Shown piece after piece: positions 53,218 through 62,994 of a DNA stretch of 64,000 nucleotides (within the stretch, counting starts at the first letter, position 1; the number at the start of each line of letters is the position of its first letter). Under the pieces are notes generated by a model, which was given only the letters and a program-made list of their open reading frames with translations, made no database searches and was not told where the DNA came from. A program made the translations under genes and the position numbers. Source of the DNA: Aliarcobacter faecis (lineage in GTDB: Bacteria; Campylobacterota; Campylobacteria; Campylobacterales; Arcobacteraceae); NCBI RefSeq assembly GCF_013201705.1, contig NZ_CP053838.1, positions 62,001-126,000 on the forward strand. The letters are read 5' to 3'.

Positions 53218-54534
53218 ATGAGTAATTGGCAAAAAGTAACCCTTGATAAATTATGTTTTTTTGAAAAGGGTAAGACAGGATTGGCAAAAGCTATACCAGG
53301 TGATTATCCTTTAGTAACAACTTCAGCAGAAAGAAAAACAAATGATTCTTACCAGTTTGATACAAAAGCCGTTTGTATTCCATTAGTTTCATCAACTGGA
53401 CATGGTCATGCAAGTTTAAACTATGTACATTATCAAGAAGGAAAATTTGCTCTTGGAACAATATTAGTAGCCTTAATTCCAAAAGATGAAACAATCTTAA
53501 ATGCTCAATTTTTGCATTTATATCTATCAAGATTAAAAGATATAATTTTAGTGCCATTAATGTCTGGAGCTGCAAATGTATCTTTATCTATATCAAAAAT
53601 CAAAACAGTTGAAATACCTTTACCACCTATAGATGAACAACTAAAAATTGTTGAACTATTTAAAAACTTAGTGAATGAAAACAATGAATTAGTAGAAGAA
53701 ATCAATACACAATCATCTCTTTTAAAACAACTAAAACAAACTATTTTACAAGAAGCGATTGAAGGTAAACTCACAGAAAAATGGAGAGTTAAAAATCCTG
53801 ATATCGGCACAGTCAAAGAACTTTTAGAGCAGATAAAAACAGAAAAAGAGAAACTTGTAAAAGATAAAAAAATTAAACCATCCAAACCACTGGCACCAAT
53901 AAATGAAGATGAAATTCCATTTGATATTCCACAAAACTGGGAATGGTGTAGGTTTCAAGATATTACAACTGTAATTACATGTGGAATAGCAAGTACTCCA
54001 ACATATTATGAAAGTGGAAGAATTTTCTTATCTGCTAAAAATGTTAAACCTTTTAAATTTATGCCTGATGAACATAAATATATTAATGAAGATACATATC
54101 AAAAAATTATTGCAAATGCTAAACCTGATTTGAATGATATTTTACTTACCAGAGTTGGTGCAGGTATAGGAGAAGCAGCAGTAATTGATCAAGAAATTGA
54201 TTTTGCTTATTATGTTAGTTTGACACTGATCAAACCATTACATTTATACATTAATTCTAAATTTATTTTGAATTTTCTTAATTCTGAACAAGGGATTAAA
54301 AATGCAATTAGTTATACATCTGGTAAAGATAGCTCTCAAGGTAATTTAAATGTTAATAATGTTAGAACATTCTTAATTCCAATTCCACCCCTTGAAGAAC
54401 AAAAAGAGATAGTAGCCACAATAGAAAAACTTTTTGCGATTTGCGATGAACTTGAGGGCGAAATCAACCAAAACAAAACCACAGTTGACAACCTAATGGC
54501 AACAGTCCTTAAAGAGGCGTTTGAACAACAATGA
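53218..54534 (+). CDS. hsdS: Type I specificity subunit
   Basis: 438 residues from ATG 53218, preceded by GGGGA; ATG 53206, four codons earlier, is the alternative. Two target recognition domains (about 1-140 and 215-390), each followed by a conserved helical spacer (PLPPIDEQLKIVELF, PIPPLEEQKEIVATIEKL), set the recognised DNA half-sites. Full length and intact. The DUF4297 gene follows after only 11 bases. Confidence 0.93.
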   Translation: MSNWQKVTLDKLCFFEKGKTGLAKAIPGDYPLVTTSAERKTNDSYQFDTKAVCIPLVSSTGHGHASLNYVHYQEGKFALGTILVALIPKDETILNAQFLHLYLSRLKDIILVPLMSGAANVSLSISKIKTVEIPLPPIDEQLKIVELFKNLVNENNELVEEINTQSSLLKQLKQTILQEAIEGKLTEKWRVKNPDIGTVKELLEQIKTEKEKLVKDKKIKPSKPLAPINEDEIPFDIPQNWEWCRFQDITTVITCGIASTPTYYESGRIFLSAKNVKPFKFMPDEHKYINEDTYQKIIANAKPDLNDILLTRVGAGIGEAAVIDQEIDFAYYVSLTLIKPLHLYINSKFILNFLNSEQGIKNAISYTSGKDSSQGNLNVNNVRTFLIPIPPLEEQKEIVATIEKLFAICDELEGEINQNKTTVDNLMATVLKEAFEQQ

Positions 54535-54545
54535 AAAGGTAAAAT

Positions 54546-55613
54546 ATGGCAAATTCTAATCCTTTATACACTCCTCAACGAGAAAAAGCTGGTGCCCAAA
54601 CATTTGGTAAATACATGTATCAATATCATTGGGCATTATATAGAATCTTTAAGGAGCATGAGTCAGAAAAAGAATATGCTGTATTTATTGAGCTTCACGA
54701 AGATGTTGTATTGGCTGATTCATTAGAAGTTGCTCAAGTAAAATTTGAATTTAATCAAGTAAAAACTACAACTGGAAAATATACTGATAAAAAATTAATT
54801 AAACAAGATCCAAAAACAAAAAGCTCAACTTTAGGGAAGTTAATTTCAAGTGGTACAAATCCAGCTTATTTTGACAAAGTTGATTCAATCAATCTTGTTG
54901 CAAGCAATGGATTTAGTATTCCACTAAAAACAAAAGGAATCGATTTACAAAATATATCTATAAATTACATTTCAGATGATTGTTTAAAATCAATGTCAGA
55001 TGCTATCACAAAGGAATTATCATCTAATAGTTTTCCGATAAATCTACATTTCATAGTACCTGATTTACCAGAGAAATCATTTGAACAAACTATTATAGGA
55101 CATATCACAGAGGTTATTTTGAAGCTTTATCCTGGTGCAACAATTAATGCACAAAATATTTATAGAGCATTGATAGATGAATTAACTCGTAAAGGTAGAT
55201 TAACTTTCGATTTTACAAATTGGGATAAGTTTATAAAAGAAAAAGCATTGACCTCATTGACAGTGACACAAGTAATAAACGAACACACAAATAGAAAGCA
55301 AGATATTAAAGTTTATGAAGAGCTAGATATTTTTATGAATGATCTGGGATTAAAGTCATTAGAAAAAAGAAATTGGAAAAAATCTTTTGAAAGATATTAT
55401 CTTCAAAGAGTTGGTAACAAGGCTACAAACCAATTTGATATTAGTAGTGACATAAAAACAACTATTTCAAAATATTTACCAAATAGTAATGACGATATTA
55501 CTCTTTTATTGTCGCAAGCGATAGATAGTTTATCCGAAAAGACAAAAAAGAAATTTGACAATGATATGGATATAAAATGTGCGATTTTATGTGAACTCAT
55601 ACTTGAGGATTAA
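54546..55613 (+). CDS. DUF4297-type (Cap4-like) dsDNA nuclease effector
   Basis: 355 residues. The N-terminal nuclease domain shows the DUF4297 pattern: QRKAGAQTFGKY-like QREKAGAQTFGKYMYQYHWA, then FIELHEDVV and FNQVKTT, giving E49, D53 and Q71-x-K73 as likely metal and catalytic residues. The C-terminal 200 residues are helical and probably bind partners. DUF4297 nucleases are effectors of CBASS, HerA and ABC-three-component systems. Here the ATPase gene 57 bases downstream suggests the last. It follows hsdS by 11 bases and may be co-transcribed. Confidence 0.75.
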   Translation: MANSNPLYTPQREKAGAQTFGKYMYQYHWALYRIFKEHESEKEYAVFIELHEDVVLADSLEVAQVKFEFNQVKTTTGKYTDKKLIKQDPKTKSSTLGKLISSGTNPAYFDKVDSINLVASNGFSIPLKTKGIDLQNISINYISDDCLKSMSDAITKELSSNSFPINLHFIVPDLPEKSFEQTIIGHITEVILKLYPGATINAQNIYRALIDELTRKGRLTFDFTNWDKFIKEKALTSLTVTQVINEHTNRKQDIKVYEELDIFMNDLGLKSLEKRNWKKSFERYYLQRVGNKATNQFDISSDIKTTISKYLPNSNDDITLLLSQAIDSLSEKTKKKFDNDMDIKCAILCELILED

Positions 55614-55670
55614 ATATGAATAAACAAGATAACTACAAACTTTTGATAAGAAATTTGAGGAAAAAATACA

Positions 55671-57383
55671 ATGAAAAACTTACAATTCAAACAACTGCTT
55701 CTACTATCAGATACACAAAAAAAAGCAAATCAATTCCTGTTTCAAAAGAGATTCAATCTAATAACAGCTGACGATAATAGTGTTGGAAAATCTACATTAG
55801 CAAAACTTTTGCTTTGGACTTTTGGATGTGAACCTGATTTTGATTCAACTTGGAAAAGTACAGATTGTAAATGTTTAGTTGATTTTTCAATAGATGGTAC
55901 GAACTATAAAATTTTACGATATCAGAATTTCATTTCTTTAAAAGAAGAAAATCAAGAAATCCTCAAATATACTAATATCGGTGGAGATTATTCAAAAAAG
56001 TTCGCTGAACTAGTTGACTTTAAAGTATTATTGCCGAAACGAGGAAGTGATGAAACAGAACTTGTTACACCTCCACCAGCATATTATTTTTTACCATTTT
56101 ATATGGATCAAAAAAATAGCTGGAGTAAAACATGGAATAGCTTTGGTAAATTAGGTCAATTTGACAGCTGGCAAAAAACTGTAATCAAATATCATTTAGG
56201 ATATTTAAGTCCTAAGCACTTTGAGCTTGAACAAGATTTATCAGATAATAAAAGACAAATAAATGAATTAAATCAAGAAGTTGAAAAAATTGGATATGCA
56301 TTGGATGTAGTAAAAAATCATATTCCAAATAACGAAATCACTATTAATGAAGAACAATTCCAAATAATTACAAAAGAGATTCAAGAAGAATTAGCTGAAT
56401 TATCAAAATTACAAGAACAATTTTTAAATGAACTATCAAATCTCACATCTGATAAAGTTTATTTAGAACATCAAAAAACTATTGCTGAACATCTTATCAA
56501 AGAGCTAGAAAGTGATTATGTTTTTAGCGTAGAAAACATAGAAGACGATGATATTGAATGTCCATTATGTGGGACAATTCATGAAAATTCAATAGTAAAT
56601 AGAAGCTCTATCTTGGTAGATAAACAACAAGCTGTTAATCAACTTCATTCTATTGATACTCAACTCCAAAATCTTGTTAAAAAAGCAGAAAAAACTCAAA
56701 AAGAATACGAGCAAATCAAAGAAAAAATCAATCATATTAATGCAAAATATAAATTAGAAGATAATTCACAATCAATTCCACTAAATGAAGTTATTGAGAA
56801 ATTTGCATATAAATCTATAAATGACAATATAACCAATACAAAAAAAGAGAAACTTTTAAAAATTGATGATTATAAGAACGGGCAAAAAGAGATTAAAAAA
56901 GAACAAAATGCTTTGTTAACTAAAGAAGAAAGACAAAAACTTGATGATGCTTTTTTAGAGTTACTTCATACTTATATTAAACTACTCAATGCAGAAGGTA
57001 TAAATCTCTCAAGTATAAAAACTCCACTTGATTATAATAAAATCGTTAAAGAAGGTGGAGCAGCAGAAGGCACGAGAGGTATTCTTTCTTACTATTTAGC
57101 AATTTTTTCTATGATTAACATTTATGGTAGTGAAATAAATGCTCCTTTAGTAATAGACACCCCAAATCAACAAGAGCAATCTGATAAAAACTATGAAAAT
57201 ATCGTTAACTTGATAACTCAAAAAATACCTGACACCGAACAAATAATTATTTGTGCAATGGAAAATGATAAATTGAAAGAATATAAAAAAGATGCAAATG
57301 TTATTAAATTGAACAAAGACAAACTTTTACAAGCTTCTAAATATGATGAAGTTAAGCAAATATTTGATGAAATGGAAAAATAA
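55671..57383 (+). CDS. SMC/Rad50-like AAA ATPase with zinc hook (ABC-three-component type)
   Basis: 570 residues. The P-loop at 33-42 reads ADDNSVGKST, with the usual first glycine replaced by aspartate. A coiled coil carries a CPLCGT hook-like motif near residue 297 and a single partner half. The C-terminal ABC half has LVIDTPNQQEQSDKN as Walker B. It is short for SbcC and matches the ATPases of DUF3732-like three-component conflict systems. It has GAGG 10 bases before the start, and its stop overlaps the next start by one base. Confidence 0.75.
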   Translation: MKNLQFKQLLLLSDTQKKANQFLFQKRFNLITADDNSVGKSTLAKLLLWTFGCEPDFDSTWKSTDCKCLVDFSIDGTNYKILRYQNFISLKEENQEILKYTNIGGDYSKKFAELVDFKVLLPKRGSDETELVTPPPAYYFLPFYMDQKNSWSKTWNSFGKLGQFDSWQKTVIKYHLGYLSPKHFELEQDLSDNKRQINELNQEVEKIGYALDVVKNHIPNNEITINEEQFQIITKEIQEELAELSKLQEQFLNELSNLTSDKVYLEHQKTIAEHLIKELESDYVFSVENIEDDDIECPLCGTIHENSIVNRSSILVDKQQAVNQLHSIDTQLQNLVKKAEKTQKEYEQIKEKINHINAKYKLEDNSQSIPLNEVIEKFAYKSINDNITNTKKEKLLKIDDYKNGQKEIKKEQNALLTKEERQKLDDAFLELLHTYIKLLNAEGINLSSIKTPLDYNKIVKEGGAAEGTRGILSYYLAIFSMINIYGSEINAPLVIDTPNQQEQSDKNYENIVNLITQKIPDTEQIIICAMENDKLKEYKKDANVIKLNKDKLLQASKYDEVKQIFDEMEK

Positions 57384-58297
57384 TGAAAATTCCATCAGAC
57401 CTATTCGAAAATAAGCAGTTAAAACTATCTCCACTATTAATAAAATCATATATTGATAAATTAAATGTACTTGGTAAATTTGAAGAGTCAAAAGTAAATT
57501 TGCAAGGTTCAATAGGTGGGAATGAAGAAGATGAAGCAATAAATCATTTTGTAGGAAGATTTCCAAATGGTGCTGTAAGATCACAGTATGTTGTCATAAA
57601 TCCAGATGGAGATTTAAATCATATTGCATCACAATTAGCTACTGTATTTTCAGATAAAACCTTAAAGATATTATATTTGCCGTGCGGAAGCGGTGCAGGA
57701 TTGGTTGGTTTACTTACTACTTTTTTTACATTAAGACAACACAAGTATTATCCGTCTTTGCCATTAAATATTGAAATTATAGGTGCTGATTATTCAAGTG
57801 ATGCTTTAAGTATTTTTACTGAAATGATGAATTCAATATCAAAAGAGTTTTTGAAAGTTGGGATTAATATATCATACTCAACACAACAGTGGGATGCCAC
57901 AAGTAACACTGAGACAATGAAATTAATGCATCAATTTTTTGCTACACAAGCAGATGAACATTTTGTATTTTTTTCTAATTTTTCAGGTGCTACAGGTACG
58001 AATAATAATTTTAATGATTCATTCCGCACTGTTTTGGACTATGTTGCTACTATCGGAAAAAATTCTACTATTTTGTGGATAGAACCTGGAAATTTTAAAA
58101 AAGCAGAAAGGTTATTTGTAAAAATTGGAATGTTAATCGATTCAATCAAAAAACTTTGGGCACAATTTACTGATTCAAATAGCGATGCATGTGAAATTTC
58201 AACAAGAGAATTTAAATTTATTCATCCAACTTCTTTAAATGAACTACGAGGAAATATATCTGGATTAAGATTAATTATAGACGGGCAAGATAGATGA
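57383..58297 (+). CDS. SAM-methyltransferase-like protein paired with a reverse transcriptase
   Basis: 304 residues. Rossmann-type motif I is ILYLPCGSGAGLVGLL (96-111), followed by EIIGADYSSDAL with an acidic residue for ribose binding, and STQQWDAT as a motif III-like turn. Motif IV (VFFSNFSG) lacks an NPPY-type catalytic set, so it may be a non-DNA methyltransferase or only a ligand-binding fold. It starts on the last base of the ATPase stop (TAATG) and overlaps the reverse transcriptase start by 4 bases (ATGA), which is tight coupling. I do not know a named family. Confidence 0.65.
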   Translation: MKIPSDLFENKQLKLSPLLIKSYIDKLNVLGKFEESKVNLQGSIGGNEEDEAINHFVGRFPNGAVRSQYVVINPDGDLNHIASQLATVFSDKTLKILYLPCGSGAGLVGLLTTFFTLRQHKYYPSLPLNIEIIGADYSSDALSIFTEMMNSISKEFLKVGINISYSTQQWDATSNTETMKLMHQFFATQADEHFVFFSNFSGATGTNNNFNDSFRTVLDYVATIGKNSTILWIEPGNFKKAERLFVKIGMLIDSIKKLWAQFTDSNSDACEISTREFKFIHPTSLNELRGNISGLRLIIDGQDR

Positions 58298-60027
58298 TAG
58301 ATATAAAGAAAATAGCACTTAGAGCCATTAATTCAAGCAGACGAACTTCTCCATCTACATATATAGCTCTTAGGTTATTACTTGATAATCAACACAACTT
58401 AAAATGGCTACAAAACTATTGTGAACGAAAACTAACTACAACATCAAAATGGTCTTATTTTGAATATCAATGGTTTAAAAAGATTGATGAAAAAGATAAG
58501 CCAAATCATCGTACTTTTTATATAGGGAGTCCTACAACTCTACTTGTGGAAGCATATATTTTGTCTATATTATCAAAAGAGGAAATATTTAAAAATAATT
58601 CACAAAATTTTAGCTATTACCTTGCAGAAGATTATGCTAGTTATAATTATTCATACTACTATAAAGGTTATCGCAACAGAAATATTTCTATCTCTAATAA
58701 ATTAACAGAAGACAAAAATCTAAGGGCTTTTGTTTTTGATTTGAGTAATTATTATCCTAGTATGGACAAATCTTTTGTTTATGAAAATTTTTCTAACTAT
58801 ATCGAACAAACTAATATTGATGAAAAAATCAAAAATGGTATTTTAGATTTTATCAAATCATCTCTTGATGTTACAGTATCAGGAATACCTGTAAATCCTG
58901 ATATTGGTCATCTTTTAGGTAGTATCACTTTAAAATCATTTGATAATGAAATGTATGAAATTTTTGGAGATAGATATTTTAGATATGTCGATGATATTGT
59001 AATTATTGACAAGGAAGATAATGTCAAAGATGTAAAAGCTATTTTAGATGAAAAAATACCTAAAAGTAAAGGTGCTATTTTAAATCAAGAAAAATATCAA
59101 GAATTAGATTTAGCAGAATGGAAGATTCTTACTAGCGAAATTGGTCATAATGATGAATTTATTAACTTGCTCAATGACATGCAACTCTACTTATCCATGC
59201 AAGATACTGCATCAGAAATACAAAAACAACTAAAAGACAATAAAATTTCACTTCCTGTTTATAAACTTTACATAAACTCAAGATATGGTGGCTGGCAATC
59301 TTTTGTAAAGTGGCTAAATTATTATAATCCTTTAAAAAGTTATAGAAAATCTTTGACTGTTGAAAAGCTTGTAAATAGAGCTATAAATTTGAAGAAATTT
59401 TATATTGAAAGTTTAAAATCTTTGAATAAAGTTGCTACATCTGAACAAAATGTGAATCAAAAAGTATTGCTTAAAAAGTATCATTTCTATATAAATAGGC
59501 TTATTTATTTATTTGATGTAAGTGAATTTGAGGATAAGCTATTACCTTTAATACCTACGACAAAAGAGTTTTTTGAAACAAAATCTGTCATTGAGGCTTT
59601 AATAATAAATGATATTTCAAATATATTAAGTATTGGTGGTAAATCTATTTTAACATTTGTAGAGATATCTAAAGCAAATTCTTTATCTTTTCCAAAAATT
59701 AACAAAAAATTATTAAAAGCTTATGATAACACACAGCTGTACTCATTAGGTGTATTATCTTTATATGGATTAATTCTATTGAATAAAAGTATAGAAATTG
59801 AACAAATAGAAAACAATCAGATAAAAAACTTTCTCCAATTTTGTGATATACAAGCCCCCATAGAAAGATTATTAAATGATTTCTCTTACAATGATGAAAT
59901 ATTGTCATTAAGATTAAATATATCGCATGAGCATATGCTTAAAAAACTGTTTAGTAAATATGATAGTAAAGAAAAATTGTATTTAGCTGGTTTGACTTTG
60001 GATGAAAAGGATTATTTCTCACTTTAG
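58294..60027 (+). CDS. Reverse transcriptase, defence-associated (unknown-group) type
   Basis: 577 residues. Reverse transcriptase motifs: FDLSNYYPSMD at 148-158 (motif A), SGIPVNPDIGHLLGS at 196-210 (motif B with P instead of QG) and FRYVDDIVI with YVDD at 231-234 (motif C). The remaining 340 residues are helical and unrelated to group II intron maturases. There is no intron structure, msr/msd candidate or thumb-X typical of group II. It resembles the UG/DRT and AbiK-like defence reverse transcriptases, but I cannot place it in a numbered type. Confidence 0.82.
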   Translation: MIDIKKIALRAINSSRRTSPSTYIALRLLLDNQHNLKWLQNYCERKLTTTSKWSYFEYQWFKKIDEKDKPNHRTFYIGSPTTLLVEAYILSILSKEEIFKNNSQNFSYYLAEDYASYNYSYYYKGYRNRNISISNKLTEDKNLRAFVFDLSNYYPSMDKSFVYENFSNYIEQTNIDEKIKNGILDFIKSSLDVTVSGIPVNPDIGHLLGSITLKSFDNEMYEIFGDRYFRYVDDIVIIDKEDNVKDVKAILDEKIPKSKGAILNQEKYQELDLAEWKILTSEIGHNDEFINLLNDMQLYLSMQDTASEIQKQLKDNKISLPVYKLYINSRYGGWQSFVKWLNYYNPLKSYRKSLTVEKLVNRAINLKKFYIESLKSLNKVATSEQNVNQKVLLKKYHFYINRLIYLFDVSEFEDKLLPLIPTTKEFFETKSVIEALIINDISNILSIGGKSILTFVEISKANSLSFPKINKKLLKAYDNTQLYSLGVLSLYGLILLNKSIEIEQIENNQIKNFLQFCDIQAPIERLLNDFSYNDEILSLRLNISHEHMLKKLFSKYDSKEKLYLAGLTLDEKDYFSL

Positions 60028-60371
60028 TCTATAAGTACAAAAAATTATAGAATACCTATTAGTTTAATAAAAAAATAATTATTTTAATTAATATTTATTA
60101 AGTGTAATAAATTTAATATGCTATTACATATTAAACTTTAACTAACATTTTATTAAATATATTTAATTCATTTTCTAAAATATATTTAAGTTCAGTTGTG
60201 TTGGAAATAATTTCAAGAATTGAGGCATTGTCTAATTCATTTATTATCCAAACGATTAACCTATCTTTATCTACATTTTTTAGTTCAAATGAAGCAAACT
60301 TAGCATTTTTGATTTTTAGGGTGTTTTATGTATAATGTATGTTCAGTAAATAGTTAAGAATAGGGAAAATT
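60028..60371. other. Gap after the reverse transcriptase with a possible gene fragment
   Basis: 344 bases, very AT-rich. On the minus strand a frame of about 65 codons ends at 60131 (KNVDKDRLIVWIINELDNAS and NMLVKV-like tail) but has no start, so it may be the end of a lost gene. The left 100 bases could hold a non-coding RNA for the reverse transcriptase, though I see no convincing fold. TATAATG near 60331 probably belongs to the promoter of the HEPN gene. Confidence 0.3.
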
Positions 60372-61190
60372 ATGAGTAAAAGTATAGCTAAAATACATAT
60401 TTTAATGAAAAATTATCGTAAGAAATTACGTCATATTTGGGAAGAGTATTCTTTTATTGAATACTATGCACCATATTTACACGAAAATATTAAAAATGGA
60501 ACTTTGCCACCTTATGAATTTGAACCATTTTTGAACAACAGACAATTAAGAAAAACAACAAAAAGAACTTCATTAAGTGCATTAGATCAAGTTTTAAAAA
60601 ACTCAATCAAAAATAGAGTTTTATTGGATTCTATTGGTATATTTGAGGATTATATATGTAATTTAGCTGAAATTGTTTATACAGATTATCCTGAAAAATT
60701 AAAGAACAATAATAAAGGTCAAACTGAAAAGGAAGAACAAAAATATATAAATTTCATTATGGACTCCGATACAAAAGAAGAAATGATATCAAAAATTATT
60801 GAAGAAAAATTACGCTCTATTTTTTATGGTAATCCATTAGATATTTTCGAAAAAGATAAAGTTCAACTCTCATTTGGAAAATATTTTACTGATAATTATC
60901 AGCATGTTTTAGATGAATATAAAGAAATCACAGCCACTAGAAATGTAATTATTCATAATAATGGTAAAGTAGATAGAAAATATCTTAGAGAAGTAGTTGG
61001 CACTAGTTATAACTTAAGAAATAGAATAATTTTAGAGAGACAATATCTTAAAAAAACTTTATCTATTTTAGAAGGTCTTGCGGCAATCTCTTCAAAACTT
61101 GTAGTGGAAAATATATACAATGGCATTCCTCGAGGTAAATTGGAAAATTCTATTAAAAGCTTTAAAAATGGTGTTGGAAAAACAGTTTAA
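60372..61190 (+). CDS. HEPN-domain protein (RiboL-PSP-like)
   Basis: 272 residues. The HEPN signature R-x4-H is RNVIIH at 190-195, followed by helices (LRNRIILERQYLKKTLSIL). An upstream helical region includes FEDYICNLAEIVYTDYP. HEPN proteins are commonly RNases in toxin or defence settings. AGGGAAAAT precedes the ATG. The order HEPN, then VPA1262-like gene suggests one defence locus. Confidence 0.75.
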   Translation: MSKSIAKIHILMKNYRKKLRHIWEEYSFIEYYAPYLHENIKNGTLPPYEFEPFLNNRQLRKTTKRTSLSALDQVLKNSIKNRVLLDSIGIFEDYICNLAEIVYTDYPEKLKNNNKGQTEKEEQKYINFIMDSDTKEEMISKIIEEKLRSIFYGNPLDIFEKDKVQLSFGKYFTDNYQHVLDEYKEITATRNVIIHNNGKVDRKYLREVVGTSYNLRNRIILERQYLKKTLSILEGLAAISSKLVVENIYNGIPRGKLENSIKSFKNGVGKTV

Positions 61191-61205
61191 CAAATCATTG
61201 GAGAG

Positions 61206-61234
61206 AAATATTTGACCCCACGGCTCAAATATTT
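61206..61234 (+). terminator. Hairpin after the HEPN gene
   Basis: AAATATTTGA and TCAAATATTT around CCCCACGGC, 15 bases after the stop, with a short T run. Termination strength is uncertain. Confidence 0.55.
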
Positions 61235-61272
61235 TCAACTTAACCGTTAGACAAATTTAAAAGGAAGATGAT

Positions 61273-62994
61273 ATTAGTTCTAAATTAGATTTTTTACTTA
61301 ATCAGGCAAATATTGGAAATTATAATAAGTGTGAAATTATTGAAATCTTTGGTTTTGATAAAGAAAAAAAAGAAGCATTCAATATTTTCACCTTAGTTGT
61401 TTTTGAAAATACAAAACAAGTAGACAAAAAAGAGTTAATGACTAAAAAGCTACAGCCATTTAAAGGTCATAAAAACCTATTTTGGGGTATTCAAAGAAGA
61501 ATTGTTGATATTGAAGTAGCACACAAACTTTATCTTCAACTTCTACAAACCAATCAATTTGAAATAGATGAACCATTAAGCATTGGAGAAGTTCAATTAT
61601 TACAAGAACAATATGTTCTTCCAAGAGAAGATATGCATCATGAAGTACAGTTAAATAATATATTGAAAAATAACTTCAAGAATGGGTCATATATTTTAGA
61701 GTTCTTTGATGAAGTAAAAAATAAGGTTCAATTTTTATTAGATAATCCACCTTTATTGAATCAGTTTAGTGAAGAAATCAGTAGTATATTGCCTATTAAA
61801 GTAGGGACTGTATCGGATAGATTAGGAAATATTATTTTTCAATTTCCAATAAATAATTTTGAACTATATCACGACAGGATAACAGTCAAAAACAAACAAT
61901 GGGTTCAAAAATATCAAGGGATTAAACTTGCAATTATCTCAAAATCAAAAACTTTTAATATCCAAAACTTAGTAGCTCGATTATATGAAGAAGATACCGA
62001 CAAACTTATTACAAGACAAAGATTCATTAATATTGATAGCACTGTGACAGATATAGCTTTTGATGATTGTTTCGGTACACATATTGAAATAATTGATAAA
62101 ACGACTTCTCTGCTTTTATACAAATATAAATTCTCCATTATCAAACAAATGTATTCCAATATAAGTGTCATAGAACTTCAAAATAGAGTTTTTAAGATTG
62201 ATGGAAATATTCATAAGATTAAGGTATCTACAAATGCAAGTCGCTCTATTTATGGAAAAGAAAAAAATAAGTCTTTTGATGAATGGATTAGAAATAGAAA
62301 ATATGAGCAGGAATTAAAAGAGTTAGAAAAAAGTAAGGCATTTGTTCAATATTTCGGAAATGAAAAAAAGTATATTCTACTTAATAAAATAAAATGGTCA
62401 ATATCAAATAATAAAAATATACTAGATTATAAATCTTATAAAAAACAACAAGGGCTTATTGCATCTAGTATCACAAAAGCTATGAAAGATGTGAGAGAAA
62501 TTATTAATAAACATGGAAATGAAGGAGTTTATCTTTGGGATCCTTATTTAAATGCTAAAGATATTAAAAACACATTGTATTTCTGCCAACATACATATGT
62601 GCCAATGAGAGCAATTACATCATTTAGTGAAATACAATTACAAAGAAATATATCTTGTCCAAAGTGCGGTGAGCCTCTTGAAAGTAAAAATACTACCGAA
62701 AAAGCTAAAACAAATATGACCAAAGAATTAGAATGCGATGATGAAAAATTCCTTTTTATGAATTTAGAAGTGAGAGGAAAAATCAAGCAATATGGTTATA
62801 AATTTCATGATAGGTTTTTAATATTTCCTTTAGAGCAGCCAAAAGTTTGGTCACTTGGTATTTCTGTAAATCAATTAGGTGCATCACATCATATTTTGTA
62901 AGAGGTTAAAAATGCTCAGCACATCTTAAATGCTTTTAATAAGTTGTGGGATGAGTTAAATCATGAGGAGTGTTTAGTGTGGAAGAGCAAATGA
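61273..62994 (+). pseudogene. VPA1262-like protein, damaged at both ends
   Basis: The longest clean frame from an ATG is 61438-62901 (487 aa), but coding similarity extends both ways. Upstream the same frame is open to 61273 (ISSKLDFLLNQANIGNYNKC) with AAAGGAAG at 61260-61267 and an ATG at 61268 that is out of frame by one base, suggesting a deletion after the start. At the other end, TAA at 62899-62901 interrupts SHHIL-EVKNAQHILNAFNKL, which runs on to TGA 62992-62994. The body has a zinc-ribbon CPKCGEPL and a PLD-like HDRFLIFP. VPA1262 proteins occur in defence-type loci; function is unclear. Confidence 0.6.

Noticed and set aside
53088-53225. 45-codon frame between the AlbA gene and hsdS
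   Set aside because: It consists largely of the two 24-base repeats and the hairpin and has no ribosome site of its own; better treated as spacer DNA.
55616-55771. 51-codon frame after the DUF4297 gene, with GAGGA before its ATG; could be the missing middle component of a three-component system
   Set aside because: Two thirds of it overlaps the ATPase gene in another frame and the composition is low-complexity (KKSKSIPVSKEI). Middle components are usually longer. Left as a possibility only.
60131-60330. Minus-strand frame of about 65 codons with protein-like composition
   Set aside because: No start codon and closed by a stop upstream; too little to call more than a possible fragment.
58294-60371. 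Retron or group II intron explanation for the reverse transcriptase
   Set aside because: No msr/msd-like structured RNA could be recognised upstream (the gene overlaps its neighbour), and there is no maturase or intron domain V signal.
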